From assembly GCA_025994075.1 (NCBI GenBank), contig JAMQGV010000007.1:62001-126000 (forward strand): 64,000 nt of DNA, written 5' to 3'. The translations under genes were made by a program, and so were the position numbers. The stretch is from Vicinamibacteria bacterium (lineage in GTDB: Bacteria > Acidobacteriota > Vicinamibacteria > Fen-336). Each line of letters begins with the position of its first letter. Position 1 is the stretch's first letter. Under the pieces are notes generated by a model that saw nothing but the letters and a program-made list of their open reading frames with translations, was not told where the DNA came from and searched no databases. Positions 1 to 8,851 of the stretch are shown piece by piece.

Positions 1-1031
1 CGAGCGCCCACAGCGGTGCCGTGGCGACGAGCGCGGCGAGGGTCCAGCCCAGCCGGTTCCAGCCGCGGGCGAACGTGACCGGTGCCGGCGTGGTCCGCGG
101 CCCCGGCCACAGTGCGAGCGCCAGCGGCAGCAGCAGCGGCAGCGCGTAGATCAGCAGCCGGTGCACGGTCTCGCCGAAGAACGGCAGCCGGCCTGGCCGC
201 GGGTCGTACAGCCAGGCCGAGAACGGCAGCAACGTGTAGACGAGCGCGAGCGGCGCCCACGTCGTCCACAGCGCGCGGCCGCGGGCGGTGCAGGCGCCGA
301 CGAGCGCCAGCGGCAGCACGCCGCCCAGCAGCAGCCCCGGGTCGAGCAGCCCTGGCCCCAGCCGCTCCCACAACACCGGCACCGCGCCGCCGCCCGGCAG
401 CCCCCACACCGCGGCGAACTGCGGTGTCCAGGCGACCCGCAGCAGCGCGGTCATCAGGAGCGCGGGCGCCGACACCAGCGCCGCGTCCAGCAGCGCCCCG
501 CGCCAGCCCCGCTCCTCCCGCCGCAGCAGGAACACGAGCGCCAGCAGCCCCAGCGCGATCTCCTTCGACAACGCAGCCAGCGCGGCGACGAGCGCCAGCA
601 CACCGAGCGGCGCGCGGGCGGCGAGCGAGAGCAGGAACAGGATGCCGAGGCACGCGGTCAGCGGCTCGCACACGTATGGGTTGCGGATCGAGTAGGCGAC
701 CGGGCCGGAAGCGGCGAACAGGGCGATGCCGCACAGTGCCGCGGCCTCGCCGTGCCCCAGCCGCCGCAGGAAGAAGTACAGGCCGAGCCCCGCCCCGCAC
801 AGCGACAGCGCCATCAGCGCGGCGAAGCCCGAGCGCACGTCGGGCGCCAGCGAGACGAGCGCGGGCCCCAGCAGCCGGTAGCCCCAAGGCCGCGCGGTGA
901 ACACGCCGGGCGCGTCGGCCGCCGCCGCGTACATCCACGAGTCGAGCGGCAGGTACTCGAGCGCGGTCCCCTCGAAGCGCAGGAGGACCGCGCCAGCGAC
1001 CAGAAGGACGGCGAGCAGCGGACCACGCATC
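1..1031 (-). CDS. Polytopic membrane protein, possible GT39/GT87-like glycosyltransferase (C-terminus cut by window edge)
   Basis: An uninterrupted minus-strand frame runs from an ATG at 1031 to the window edge, so at least 343 residues are present and no stop is seen. The protein is a series of hydrophobic Leu/Ala-rich segments joined by short Arg-rich loops (at least eight membrane spans). Near the N-terminus are an acidic loop (LPLDSWMY) and ARPWGYRLLGPAL, a layout reminiscent of lipid-linked-sugar glycosyltransferases of the GT39/GT87 type. That function is only an inference; no catalytic motif is conclusive. A TAAGCT hexamer ends 8 nt before the ATG with no Shine-Dalgarno, fitting a leaderless start. 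It follows the beta-propeller gene on the same strand after 71 nt. Confidence 0.7.
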
Positions 1032-1102
1032 GAAGCGGAGCTTAGCCGCCCGCGGGCGAGGCGCGACGCCCCCGACCACGGCGTCGGTCCGCTGGCGACG
1101 CG

Positions 1103-2371
1103 CTAGCGCCTGCGGCGCTCGCCGATCGCGTGGAGGGCGGTGCCCGCGCGCAGGAAGAGCTGGCCCTCCGAGACCGCGATCGAGCCGAGCGTGAAGCCGG
1201 GCAGCGTGTTCTCCGCCAGCAGCTCGAACTTCGGGCCCGCGCGGTACACCGTCGTCACGCCGTCTTCGCTGGTCGCGTACACCTTGCCGTCGGCGACGAC
1301 CGGCGAAGCCGAGTAGGTGCCCACCTTCAGCCGCTGATCGGCGTAGAGCACCGCGCCCGTCTTCGCGTCGAGCGCCGAGGCGATGCCCTTGTCGTTCACC
1401 ACGTACAGGATCTCGCCGTCGGAGGCCGGCGTCGGCACGTCGGGCCCCGCGTCGTGGCTCCACGCCTTGTGCGAGGTCGTCACGTCGCCGCGACCGCCGG
1501 CGCGCAGCGCCAGCATCGGCCGCACCCGCGTCGGCGCGATCACCAGGTCGCCCAGCACCACGGGCGAGGCGACCACCCGGTAGAAGCCCTCGCGAGCCGG
1601 GTTGAGACCCGCGGCGCGCCACAGCTCCTTCCCGGTCGCGAGGTCGTGGCCGGTCACGTAGTCGGCGCCGCTGATGATCAGCTCGAGGCCCGCCTTCGTG
1701 CGCGCGATCGCGGGCGTCGTGTAGGCGTCGGGCGACTCCTTCGGCGCGTCGGTCGGCCGCTCCACGCGCCACACCGTCTTGCCGGTGGCGAGCTCGATCC
1801 GCGTCACGTACGACGGATCGTCGGTGTGCATCCCGTGCAGCACCTGCACGTAGAGGCTGCCGTCGTGCAGCAGCGGCGAGCTGGCGTAGCCCCACATCAG
1901 GCCGAACTTGCCGTGCTCCTTCTGGAAGTCGCGCGCCCACAGCTCCTTGCCCGCGAGGTCGAAGCCCTTGAGCACGCCGGTCCCGGTCAGCACCGCGACG
2001 TGGCGGCCGTCGGTGACCGGCGACGGCGACGACATGTTCTGCTTGCGGGTGCTGACGTTGCCGGTGCCGACCGGCGCCTGCCACAGCGGCTTGCCGGTGT
2101 TGCGGTCGACCGCCCACAGCTCGAGCGCGTCGCCGCGGGCGACGTTCAGGTACACGCGCTCGCCGTGCACGATCGGCGTCGAGCCGGAGATCTCGGGCAG
2201 CTCGAGCTTCCAGGCGATTCCTTCGCCGGCGCTCCAGCGCAGCGGCAGCCCGGTCTCCGCGGACGACCCGCGCTGCGCCGGCCCGCGCCACTGCGGCCAC
2301 TCCGCGAACGCGGGCGCCACGACCAGCGCCCCCACGCATGCCATCCCCGCCGCGATCCTTCGCACACCCAT
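1103..2371 (-). CDS. Secreted PQQ-like beta-propeller protein
   Basis: This 422-residue protein starts with a clear signal peptide (Arg-Arg, hydrophobic core, APAFA before EWPQWRG). It then shows repeated blades of the PQQ/quinoprotein-like type: WPQWRGP at the N-terminus, [41 protein letters not shown] and [13 protein letters not shown]. The WRGP start and [DE]xxTGKxxW blades are typical of periplasmic BamB-like or orphan PQQ-repeat proteins. There is no sign of a dehydrogenase active site, so it is probably a binding or scaffold protein rather than an enzyme. An AGGAG about 8 nt upstream of the ATG acts as ribosome-binding site. It is divergent from mdh. Confidence 0.85.
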   Translation of the reverse strand: MGVRRIAAGMACVGALVVAPAFAEWPQWRGPAQRGSSAETGLPLRWSAGEGIAWKLELPEISGSTPIVHGERVYLNVARGDALELWAVDRNTGKPLWQAPVGTGNVSTRKQNMSSPSPVTDGRHVAVLTGTGVLKGFDLAGKELWARDFQKEHGKFGLMWGYASSPLLHDGSLYVQVLHGMHTDDPSYVTRIELATGKTVWRVERPTDAPKESPDAYTTPAIARTKAGLELIISGADYVTGHDLATGKELWRAAGLNPAREGFYRVVASPVVLGDLVIAPTRVRPMLALRAGGRGDVTTSHKAWSHDAGPDVPTPASDGEILYVVNDKGIASALDAKTGAVLYADQRLKVGTYSASPVVADGKVYATSEDGVTTVYRAGPKFELLAENTLPGFTLGSIAVSEGQLFLRAGTALHAIGERRRR

Positions 2372-2454
2372 CGCTCGCTCCTGTCCCGCCCCGAAGTCCC
2401 TTGCCTCGCAGGATAGCCCGGGCCCGCGGCCGCGGCGCTAGAATCCGGGACGCC

Positions 2455-3435
2455 ATGGAGAAACCTCTTCGCATCGCCATCACGGGCGCCGCCGGCAACA
2501 TTGGCTACGCCCTCGCATTCCGCCTGGCGGCCGGCAACCTGCTCGGTCCCGACCGCCCCGTGATCCTCCAGATGCTCGAAATCGCCCCCGCGCTGGGCGC
2601 GCTCGAGGGCGTGTGCATGGAACTGCGCGACTGCGCGTTCCCGACCCTCGACGGCCTCGTTGCCACCGCTGACGCCAACGAGGCGTTCGACCAGGCCGAC
2701 ATCTGCTTCCTGGTCGGCGCCCGCCCGCGCGGCCCGGGCATGGAGCGCAAGGACCTGCTCTCCGCCAACGGCCAGATCTTCGGGCCCCAGGGCCAGGCGA
2801 TCGCCGCCCGCGCGAAGAAGGACGTCCGCGTGCTCGTGGTCGGCAACCCCGCCAACACCAACGCGCTGATCGCGGCCTCGGCCGCGAAGGGCCTCGACCG
2901 GCGCCAGTTCCACGCGATGACCCGGCTCGACCACAACCGCGCGATCTCGCAGCTCGCCGAGAAGACCGGCAGCCACCCGCGCGAGATCCGCAAGGTGACG
3001 ATCTGGGGCAACCACTCGTCCACCCAGGTGCCCGACCTGTCGCAGGCGACGGTCGGCGGCAAGCCCGCGATGTCGCTGGTCGACGCCGAGTGGTACAAGG
3101 GCACGTTCATCCCCACCGTGCAGCAGCGCGGCGCGGCGATCATCAAGGCCCGCGGCCAGAGCTCGGCGGCCTCGGCCGCGTCTTCGGCGATGGACCACAT
3201 GCGCAACTGGATCCAGGGCACGCCCGAGGGCGACTGGGTCTCGATGGCGGTTCCGGCCGACGGCAGCTACGGCGTCTCGGAGGGCGTGGTGTTCAGCTAC
3301 CCCTGCACCTGCAAGGGCGGCGACTACCAGGTCGTCAAGGACCTGCCGCTCGACGACTTCCTGAAGGAGAAGCTGGCCGCGACGGAGAAGGAGCTCCGCG
3401 AGGAGCGCGCCGCCGTCGAGTCGCTGCTGGGCTAG
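2455..3435 (+). CDS. mdh: Malate dehydrogenase (NAD-dependent, cytosolic-type)
   Basis: The 326-residue product has the LDH/MDH family pattern: nucleotide-binding [11 protein letters not shown] at the N-terminus, substrate-binding arginines in [15 protein letters not shown] (residues ~88-102), NPANTN, the catalytic Asp in TRLDHNRA (~159) and the catalytic His in WGNHSSTQ (~187). [13 protein letters not shown] places it with cytosolic-type malate dehydrogenases, which interconvert malate and oxaloacetate in the TCA cycle. I chose the ATG at 2455 because it gives the family's usual N-terminus. A TAGAAT hexamer ends 10 nt before it and no ribosome-binding site is visible, so the mRNA may be leaderless. 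It converges on the phosphatase gene with 5 nt between stops. Confidence 0.96.
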   Translation: MEKPLRIAITGAAGNIGYALAFRLAAGNLLGPDRPVILQMLEIAPALGALEGVCMELRDCAFPTLDGLVATADANEAFDQADICFLVGARPRGPGMERKDLLSANGQIFGPQGQAIAARAKKDVRVLVVGNPANTNALIAASAAKGLDRRQFHAMTRLDHNRAISQLAEKTGSHPREIRKVTIWGNHSSTQVPDLSQATVGGKPAMSLVDAEWYKGTFIPTVQQRGAAIIKARGQSSAASAASSAMDHMRNWIQGTPEGDWVSMAVPADGSYGVSEGVVFSYPCTCKGGDYQVVKDLPLDDFLKEKLAATEKELREERAAVESLLG

Positions 3436-3440
3436 GACGC

Positions 3441-5597
3441 CTACCCCACCTTGAGGGCGACCATCGTGGCGTCGTCGGCGGCTTCGACGGCGCCGCGGTG
3501 GTCGCGCACCGCCTCCTCGATCGCGCGCAGGATCTGGTCGGGGCCGCTGGCGCGCTCGCGGGCCAGCAGCTCCGGCAGCCGCTCGGCGCCGAACTCCTCG
3601 CCCTGCGCGTTCTCCGCCTCGGTCAGGCCGTCGGTGAACAGGAACAGGCAGTCGCCCTTGCCCAGCACGACCTGGCGCTCCTCGTAGCCGCCGCCGGGCA
3701 GCAGCCCCAGCGGCCGCCCGGTCGAGGCCAGTTCCTCGTAGCCGCCGTCGCCGCGCAGCAGGAACTGGGTGTTGTGGCCGGCGTTCACGTAGCGCAGCGC
3801 GCGCCGCTCCGGCTCCAGGATCGCCAGGAACAGCGTCAGGTACACCGCGGCCGGCGTCGTCTTCTCGATCTCCTCGTCGAGCGCCACCGCCAGCTCCGCG
3901 AGGTCCTTCACGAGCGGCAGCCGCGCCCGCAGCGTCGCCTGCACGTTGGCCATCAGCAGCGCCGCGCCGACGCCCTTGCCCGAGACGTCGCCGACCAGGA
4001 TCGCCGCCTGTCCGCCGGGCAGCGCGAAGTAGTCGAAGAAGTCGCCGCCCACCTCGCGGGCCGGGATCGACACGCCCTTCACCTCGGCGAACGGGAAGCG
4101 CAGCGCGTCGTGCGGCAGCAGCTCCTCCTGGATGCGCCGGCACAGCTCCAGCTCCTTGCGCAGCCGTTCCTTCTCGACCAGCTCGTGCTGGCGCCGCGCG
4201 AGGTCCTCCGCCATCCGGTTGAACTGCTCCGCGAGCCGCCCCACCTCGTTGCGCGAGCGCACCGGCACCCGCGCGGAGAGGTCGCCCGCGGCCACCTTCT
4301 CCGCGCCGTCGGACAGCGCGTGCAGGTCGCGGGTCAGGCTGCGCGAGAGCGGCAGGATGCCGACGAAGGCGACCAGCGCCAGGCCCAGGCCCAGCGCCAG
4401 GTTGCGCGCGGTGGCCCGCCGCAGCTCGGCGAGCGGCTCGGCCAGCGGCCGCGCGACCGCGAAGGTCAGCCCCGTCTTCGGGTCCGGCCGCGCCGCCAGC
4501 ACCCAGTCCTTCGCCGTGCCCGCGCTCGCTTCGCCCCGCGCGACCTTGTCGAGCCCGAGCGCGCGCACGCGCTCCGCGTCCTCCGGCTTCAGCGTGTGCA
4601 GCCCGCCCTCGCGGTCGACCGCGAAGGCGATTTCGTCCTCGTGGCCGCCAGGGCGCGGGGCCAGCGCCACCCGCACCATCTGGGCCGCACGCACCTGGGC
4701 CCGCAGTCGCCCGTGCGAAGCGCCGTCCTTGTCCAGGATCGTGGTGCCGAACTCGCGGCCCAGCAGCCGCTGCATTTCCTGGTGCCGCTTCTCGACCCGC
4801 TCGCGCATCGCCGCGAACTGCCGCTGCCGGGCCTCCTCCGTGCGATCCAGGTCGCGCTGCTGCTGTTCGGCCCGCCGCGCCTCGCGCTCCAGCGCCCGCG
4901 CGGCCGCGGCTTCGCCCGCCTGCGCCGCGGCGACCGTCTCGTGCGCTTTCGCCGCCGCCGCCTGCTGCTGCCGCGCCTGCTCGCGCGCCGCCTCGGCGAC
5001 CTTCGCGATCTCGCGCAGGCCGTCTTCGATCTCGCGCTTGAGCTCCGCGCGCGCGGCCGGGTCCTGTTCGCCCGCCGCGGCCAGCGCCCCCAGCGCCGCC
5101 AGGTTGAGCGAGACCTTGGCCTCCGGCAGGTCGAGCACGAACATCGGGGGTGGCGGCGGCGCGATCCCGGGGACGGGCGCCACGCCCGGCACCGGAGGCG
5201 CGGGCGGGGCCGGCCCGACCGCGGCGGTTCTCCCAGCGGGCGCGGCCGGCGCGGCCGGTGCTTCGGGCACCACCTCGATCGACTCGACGAGCGGCGCCAC
5301 CTCACCCAGCTCGGCCCGCAGACGCTGGAGCGCCGCCTCCCGCGACTCGGCCCGGCCCGGTCCCTGCGCGTAGGCGGCCATCGCCTCGGAGCGCCCTGCC
5401 TCCGCCAGGCGCGCCTCGAGGTCGGCCGCCACCCGCGTCAGCCGCCCGCCCATGTCGGACGCCATCCGCGCGGCTTCGGCCTCGGTGGCCCGCTGCAGCG
5501 CCCGCTGCGACGAGCGGTGCGAGAGCAGGGTCAGGGTGACGAGCGGCACGACGGCCAGCAGGAAGAAGGCGAAGGCGAGTTGGGTGCGGAGCTTCAC
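3441..5597 (-). CDS. Membrane sensor PP2C phosphatase (HAMP-SpoIIE, RsbU-like)
   Basis: This 718-residue protein has TM1 at ~7-27, a long extracytoplasmic part, TM2 at ~399-420, HAMP at ~420-472, a short coiled coil and a SpoIIE/PP2C domain to the end. The metal-binding signatures are GGDFFDYF (~517), GDVSGKGVGAAL (~536), NAGHN (~605), TDG (~655) and ADDATM (~707), so catalysis looks intact. Such enzymes dephosphorylate anti-anti-sigma (STAS) proteins. The sensor part is odd: a Pro/Ala-rich stretch at ~108-151 is followed by an Ala/Glu/Gln/Arg-rich predicted coiled coil at ~180-275. The start is GTG, 16 nt after the rlmN stop, so the two genes probably share a transcript. Confidence 0.92.
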   Translation of the reverse strand: MKLRTQLAFAFFLLAVVPLVTLTLLSHRSSQRALQRATEAEAARMASDMGGRLTRVAADLEARLAEAGRSEAMAAYAQGPGRAESREAALQRLRAELGEVAPLVESIEVVPEAPAAPAAPAGRTAAVGPAPPAPPVPGVAPVPGIAPPPPPMFVLDLPEAKVSLNLAALGALAAAGEQDPAARAELKREIEDGLREIAKVAEAAREQARQQQAAAAKAHETVAAAQAGEAAAARALEREARRAEQQQRDLDRTEEARQRQFAAMRERVEKRHQEMQRLLGREFGTTILDKDGASHGRLRAQVRAAQMVRVALAPRPGGHEDEIAFAVDREGGLHTLKPEDAERVRALGLDKVARGEASAGTAKDWVLAARPDPKTGLTFAVARPLAEPLAELRRATARNLALGLGLALVAFVGILPLSRSLTRDLHALSDGAEKVAAGDLSARVPVRSRNEVGRLAEQFNRMAEDLARRQHELVEKERLRKELELCRRIQEELLPHDALRFPFAEVKGVSIPAREVGGDFFDYFALPGGQAAILVGDVSGKGVGAALLMANVQATLRARLPLVKDLAELAVALDEEIEKTTPAAVYLTLFLAILEPERRALRYVNAGHNTQFLLRGDGGYEELASTGRPLGLLPGGGYEERQVVLGKGDCLFLFTDGLTEAENAQGEEFGAERLPELLARERASGPDQILRAIEEAVRDHRGAVEAADDATMVALKVG

Positions 5598-5613
5598 GCG
5601 GAGGTCTCCCGCT

Positions 5614-6645
5614 TCATGAGACGCTCGCGGCGGGCACTTGGTTCGCCAGTTGTCCGCACGCGGCGGCGATGCCGGCGCCTTTCGGCCAGCGCACGATCGT
5701 GCGCCGGCCCGAGTCGGCCAGCCGCTTCTGGAAGGCCCGCACCCGGGCCACGGGGGAGGGCGCGAACGGCAGCCCCGCCACCGGGTTGTGCGGGATCAGG
5801 TTGACGTGGGCGGCGATCCCGTCGAGCAGCGCGACCAGCGCGGCGGCCTCGGCGTCGGAGTCGTTGACCCCGTCCCACAGCACGTACTCGACGAACACCG
5901 ACTTCGCCGGGTCCTCGGCCTGCGCCTCGCGGATCGCGCCGAGCAGCGCCGCGATCGGCCAGGTGCGGGTGTGCGGCATCAGCTCCCGCCGCAGCGCGTC
6001 GGTCGTCGCGTTGAGCGAGAGCGCGAGCCGCCCGCGTCCCTCGCGCAGGTAGCGCTTCATGCCGGGCACGACGCCGGACGTCGACACCGTGACGTGCGCC
6101 GGCGACAGGCGCGGGTAGGGCGGCTCCATCAGCACCGCCTCCGCCCCCAGCACCGCGTCCAGGTTGTCGAGCGGCTCGCCCATGCCCATGAACACGACGT
6201 TGCGCGCCGGCGCGTCCGCGGGCGCCTCCCGCGCGGCCAGCGCGTACTGGAGGACGATCTCCGCGGCAGAGAGGTTGCGCGTGAAGCCGAGCCGCGCGGT
6301 CGCGCAGAAGGTGCAGGCGCGGGTGCAGCCCGCCTGGCTCGACAGGCACACGGTGCTGCGCCCGCGCCCCGGGATCATCACCGCCTCGACCGTCGCCCCC
6401 GGGAAGCCCAGCGCCAGCTTGGTGGTGCCGTCCGGCGCCACCTGCCGCGCCACGCGCTCGAACGACGGGAGCGGCGCCTCGGCCAGCAGCGCCGCGCCCG
6501 GCTTCGCGGAGAGCCCCGTGATCCGCCCACCCAGCGCCCCGCGCCCGAACAGCCACTTGCGAGCCGTCAGTGCCCGCGCCCGGCTGCCGAGCCGCGCCTC
6601 GAGCTCGGCGAAACGCAGCGCGGCCACGGAAGGAGCGGGGTGCAT
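5614..6645 (-). CDS. rlmN: 23S rRNA (adenine-C2)-methyltransferase RlmN-like radical SAM enzyme
   Basis: The 343-residue protein carries the radical-SAM cluster motif GCTRACTFC (Cys 107, 111, 114), the family motif GMGEPLDN, SLNATTD, NLIPHNP and a C-terminal AACGQL. The last Cys (~330) matches the RlmN/Cfr cysteine that forms the covalent intermediate. The enzyme methylates C2 of A2503 in 23S rRNA, and in many bacteria also A37 of some tRNAs. Length is slightly below the usual 350-390 because the N-terminal accessory domain is compact. A TAGACT hexamer ends 10 nt upstream of the ATG with no Shine-Dalgarno. Cfr-type resistance function is unlikely but cannot be excluded by eye. Confidence 0.93.
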   Translation of the reverse strand: MHPAPSVAALRFAELEARLGSRARALTARKWLFGRGALGGRITGLSAKPGAALLAEAPLPSFERVARQVAPDGTTKLALGFPGATVEAVMIPGRGRSTVCLSSQAGCTRACTFCATARLGFTRNLSAAEIVLQYALAAREAPADAPARNVVFMGMGEPLDNLDAVLGAEAVLMEPPYPRLSPAHVTVSTSGVVPGMKRYLREGRGRLALSLNATTDALRRELMPHTRTWPIAALLGAIREAQAEDPAKSVFVEYVLWDGVNDSDAEAAALVALLDGIAAHVNLIPHNPVAGLPFAPSPVARVRAFQKRLADSGRRTIVRWPKGAGIAAACGQLANQVPAASVS

Positions 6646-6666
6646 GGGCCCGATCAGTCTAAGCCG

Positions 6667-7227
6667 TCAGTCGAGGTGCAGGTCGCGGCGCAGGCGCGCC
6701 TCGCGCTCCGGGTCGAGCTTGCGGACCGCCAGCTCGCGGATCAGCGCGTCCGCGTTGCCCGCCACCGCGCGGTACCCGCAGCCGGGCAGGAACGCGGGCG
6801 CCGCCGCCCACACCTGCAGCCGCGGGTAGTCGCGGCACATCCCGGGGCGCGAGTCGTAGCTGTCGCAGCTCCGCGTCGCGGGGTCGTAGTGCGTGCAGCG
6901 GAAGGTGAACACCCGCGTCCGGCGGTCCACCGAAACGAGCTCGAAGCCGTTGACGCGGCGCTGCCAGGCGAGGAAGAGGGCGCGCGCGGTGGGGAAGTAC
7001 CAGGCGAGCCGCGAGGCGCGGATCGAGGGCACCTCGCAGCACGCCCCGCAGCGGCCGCAGTCGCCCGCCAGCCGGAACGGCCGCTCGCCGCGCAGCCGCC
7101 GCCAGGCGCGGTGGGCGGCCAGGTTCAGCGTGAAGTGGGCGAGCGCCACCCGCTTGACGATCCGCAGCGCCACCCCGTCCTTCATCCGGGCCAGTATGCG
7201 CCAGGCGCGCACGCAGTTCTTGCGCAT
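6667..7227 (-). CDS. YkgJ-family cysteine-cluster protein
   Basis: A 186-residue protein with the cysteine array CGRCGACC, then FRCTHYDPATRSC and RPGMCRDYP. This spacing is typical of the YkgJ/UPF0153 zinc- or iron-chelating cysteine cluster family, whose biochemical role is not settled. The N-terminal ~50 residues are basic and amphipathic. The ATG at 7227 lies in a 64-bp AT-rich divergent spacer shared with glnA, and a TAAGCT hexamer ends 6 nt before it on the minus strand. An internal Met about 14 codons later is another possible start. The stop lies 21 nt before rlmN, so co-transcription is possible. Confidence 0.82.
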   Translation of the reverse strand: MRKNCVRAWRILARMKDGVALRIVKRVALAHFTLNLAAHRAWRRLRGERPFRLAGDCGRCGACCEVPSIRASRLAWYFPTARALFLAWQRRVNGFELVSVDRRTRVFTFRCTHYDPATRSCDSYDSRPGMCRDYPRLQVWAAAPAFLPGCGYRAVAGNADALIRELAVRKLDPEREARLRRDLHLD

Positions 7228-7239
7228 TCATTAAGCTTA

Positions 7240-7269
7240 TTGACACGGAAATTAGTCTTAAAGTATCGT
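7240..7269 (+). promoter_or_regulatory. glnA promoter (sigma70-like)
   Basis: A perfect TTGACA (7240-7245) is followed after 18 nt by TATCGT (7264-7269), in a strikingly AT-rich spacer within GC-rich DNA. The transcript would have a short leader carrying GGAGG (7283-7287) before the GTG at 7292. The palindrome TAAGCTTA (7232-7239) abuts the -35 box and overlaps the likely -10 of the divergent ykgJ-like gene. Confidence 0.6.
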
Positions 7270-7270
7270 T

Positions 7271-7283
7271 CGTTAACTTAACG
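7271..7283. promoter_or_regulatory. Candidate operator palindrome upstream of glnA
   Basis: CGTTAA-C-TTAACG is a perfect 6-bp inverted repeat around one central base. It lies just downstream of the -10 and ends in the Shine-Dalgarno GGAGG. A repressor bound here would block both initiation and the ribosome-binding site. The regulator is not identifiable from the window. Confidence 0.45.
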
Positions 7284-7291
7284 GAGGACTT

Positions 7292-8749
7292 GTGGAGCTG
7301 AACCGGTCGATCGAACTGCCCCCCCTGCGCGACTTCCTCGCCATCTCCTACGAGCAGCTCGAGGAGATGAACCTGCGCGTCAAGGAGCAGCGCCTGCACC
7401 GGGTCGCCCCCGACGTCGCCCGCGACGAGCGCATGCAGTACCTCGCCGACGAGAAGCGGATCAAGGCCGTGACGGTCTGCTTCACCGACCTCGAGGGCCG
7501 GCTCCACATGCTCGACTACGACAAGAAGTTCCTGCTCAAGTCGGCCGACAACCTCACCTTCGACGGCTCGTCGGTGCGCGGCTTCTCGCAGCAGCACGAG
7601 TCCGACCTGCGGCTCGCGATCGACTGGCCCGCGTTCTACTGGCTGCCGGCCGACGTGTTCGGCCCCGGCAAGGTGCTGGTCTTCGGCGAGGTGCAGGACC
7701 GCGACGGGGCGCCCTACCCGGGCGACCTGCGCTCGCGGCTCAAGGCGTACGCGCAGAAGCTCTACGAGAAGGACGGCACCGTCTGCAACATCGCCAACGA
7801 GATCGAGGGCTTCCTGTTCCGCGGCAAGGACGCCGAGCGCCGCTTCCACGAGACCGGGAAGTTCGAGTTCATCTCGACGGGCGGCTACTACCACTCGCTG
7901 CCGGGCGACGTGCTGCGCCGCTTCATCGACGCCGCGGCCGAGGTCCAGCGCGCGATGGGCTTCGCCAACGAGAAGGACCACCCCGAGGTGGCGCCCTCGC
8001 AGTTCGAGATGAACTACGGCTACACCGAGGCGGTGATCGCGGCCGACCAGATCCAGCTCTACAAGCTGCTGTGCCGCCAGGTGGCGCAGAACATGGACCT
8101 CAGCGCGTCGTTCCTGCCCAAGCCGGTGACGGGCGTCAACGGCAACGGCATGCACACGAACATCTCGCTCGCGCGCGGCGGCAAGAACCTGTTCTGGCAG
8201 AAGGACGGCCAGGACGGCGTCTCGGCCGAGGCGTGGGACTTCGTCGACCGCATCCTGGCCAACGCCTCCGACATCTGCCTGATCCTCAACTCGTCGGTCA
8301 ACTCGTACCGGCGGCTGGACCCGCACTTCGAGGCGCCGAACCAGATCAAGGCCTCGGCGATCAACCGCGGGGCGATGGTGCGCATCCCGCTCGGCAACGA
8401 GCGCTCCGCCCGCATCGAGGTGCGCTCGATCGCGCCCGACGCCAACCCCTACATGGCGATCTACACGTTCCTGCGCACCGGCCTCGAGGGCCCGAAGTCG
8501 GAGGAGCCCGAGGCCGAAAAGCGCACCCGCACCCGCTTCCTGCCCGACAACATCTACGACGCGCTGCGCCCGTTCAAGGCCAGCAAGTTCGTCGGCGAGC
8601 TGCTCGGCGAGGAGGTCCAGGCCCGCTTCGCGGAGATCAAGCTGGCCCAGGCCGAGCGCTGCCCGAAGGCGCTCGGCACCCAGATCAAGGCCAGCGAGGT
8701 GATGTTCCACCACGAGGTCACCAACCAGTACCTCTGGAACATGTTCTAG
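7292..8749 (+). CDS. glnA: Glutamine synthetase, divergent type I-like
   Basis: The 485-residue protein contains the glutamine synthetase landmarks in order: FDGSSVRGF, NEIEGFLF (metal-binding Glu), VNGNGMHTNISL, the NSYRRLDPHFEAPN loop and RIEVRSIAPDANPYMA. It makes glutamine from glutamate, ammonia and ATP. Length fits type I, but several motifs differ from enterobacterial GlnA (HTNIS where HVHQS is usual). The adenylylation region reads LPDNIYDAL: Tyr is kept but the LPPE context is lost, so adenylylation control is doubtful. The N-terminal ~45 residues are an extra helical segment. The start is GTG at 7292, with GGAGG 4 nt upstream. A strong promoter and a palindrome lie just upstream. 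Confidence 0.93.
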   Translation: MELNRSIELPPLRDFLAISYEQLEEMNLRVKEQRLHRVAPDVARDERMQYLADEKRIKAVTVCFTDLEGRLHMLDYDKKFLLKSADNLTFDGSSVRGFSQQHESDLRLAIDWPAFYWLPADVFGPGKVLVFGEVQDRDGAPYPGDLRSRLKAYAQKLYEKDGTVCNIANEIEGFLFRGKDAERRFHETGKFEFISTGGYYHSLPGDVLRRFIDAAAEVQRAMGFANEKDHPEVAPSQFEMNYGYTEAVIAADQIQLYKLLCRQVAQNMDLSASFLPKPVTGVNGNGMHTNISLARGGKNLFWQKDGQDGVSAEAWDFVDRILANASDICLILNSSVNSYRRLDPHFEAPNQIKASAINRGAMVRIPLGNERSARIEVRSIAPDANPYMAIYTFLRTGLEGPKSEEPEAEKRTRTRFLPDNIYDALRPFKASKFVGELLGEEVQARFAEIKLAQAERCPKALGTQIKASEVMFHHEVTNQYLWNMF

Positions 8750-8799
8750 GACGGACCTGGACCCGGCCGCTGTGACGGTCGGAGAAAGCGTTCCAGCAC

Positions 8800-8826
8800 G
8801 GCGCCCGCCCGCGCGGGGCGGGCGCC
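8800..8826 (+). terminator. GC-rich hairpin after glnA
   Basis: An 11-bp perfect stem (8800-8810 with 8816-8826) encloses a GCGCG loop, 51 nt after the glnA stop. There is no T-run after it, so it may be a Rho-assisted or attenuating hairpin rather than a classical intrinsic terminator. Confidence 0.5.
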
Positions 8827-8851
8827 AGATTGCCCTCGTCCGGAGGGCTTC

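Noticed and set aside
82..1045. Plus-strand open frames at the left edge
   Set aside because: They are Arg/Ala/Pro-rich low-complexity sequences; the minus strand gives a clean polytopic membrane protein.
8800..8826. Inverted repeat as a possible insertion-sequence end
   Set aside because: No transposase or target-site duplication nearby; its place after glnA fits a transcription hairpin.
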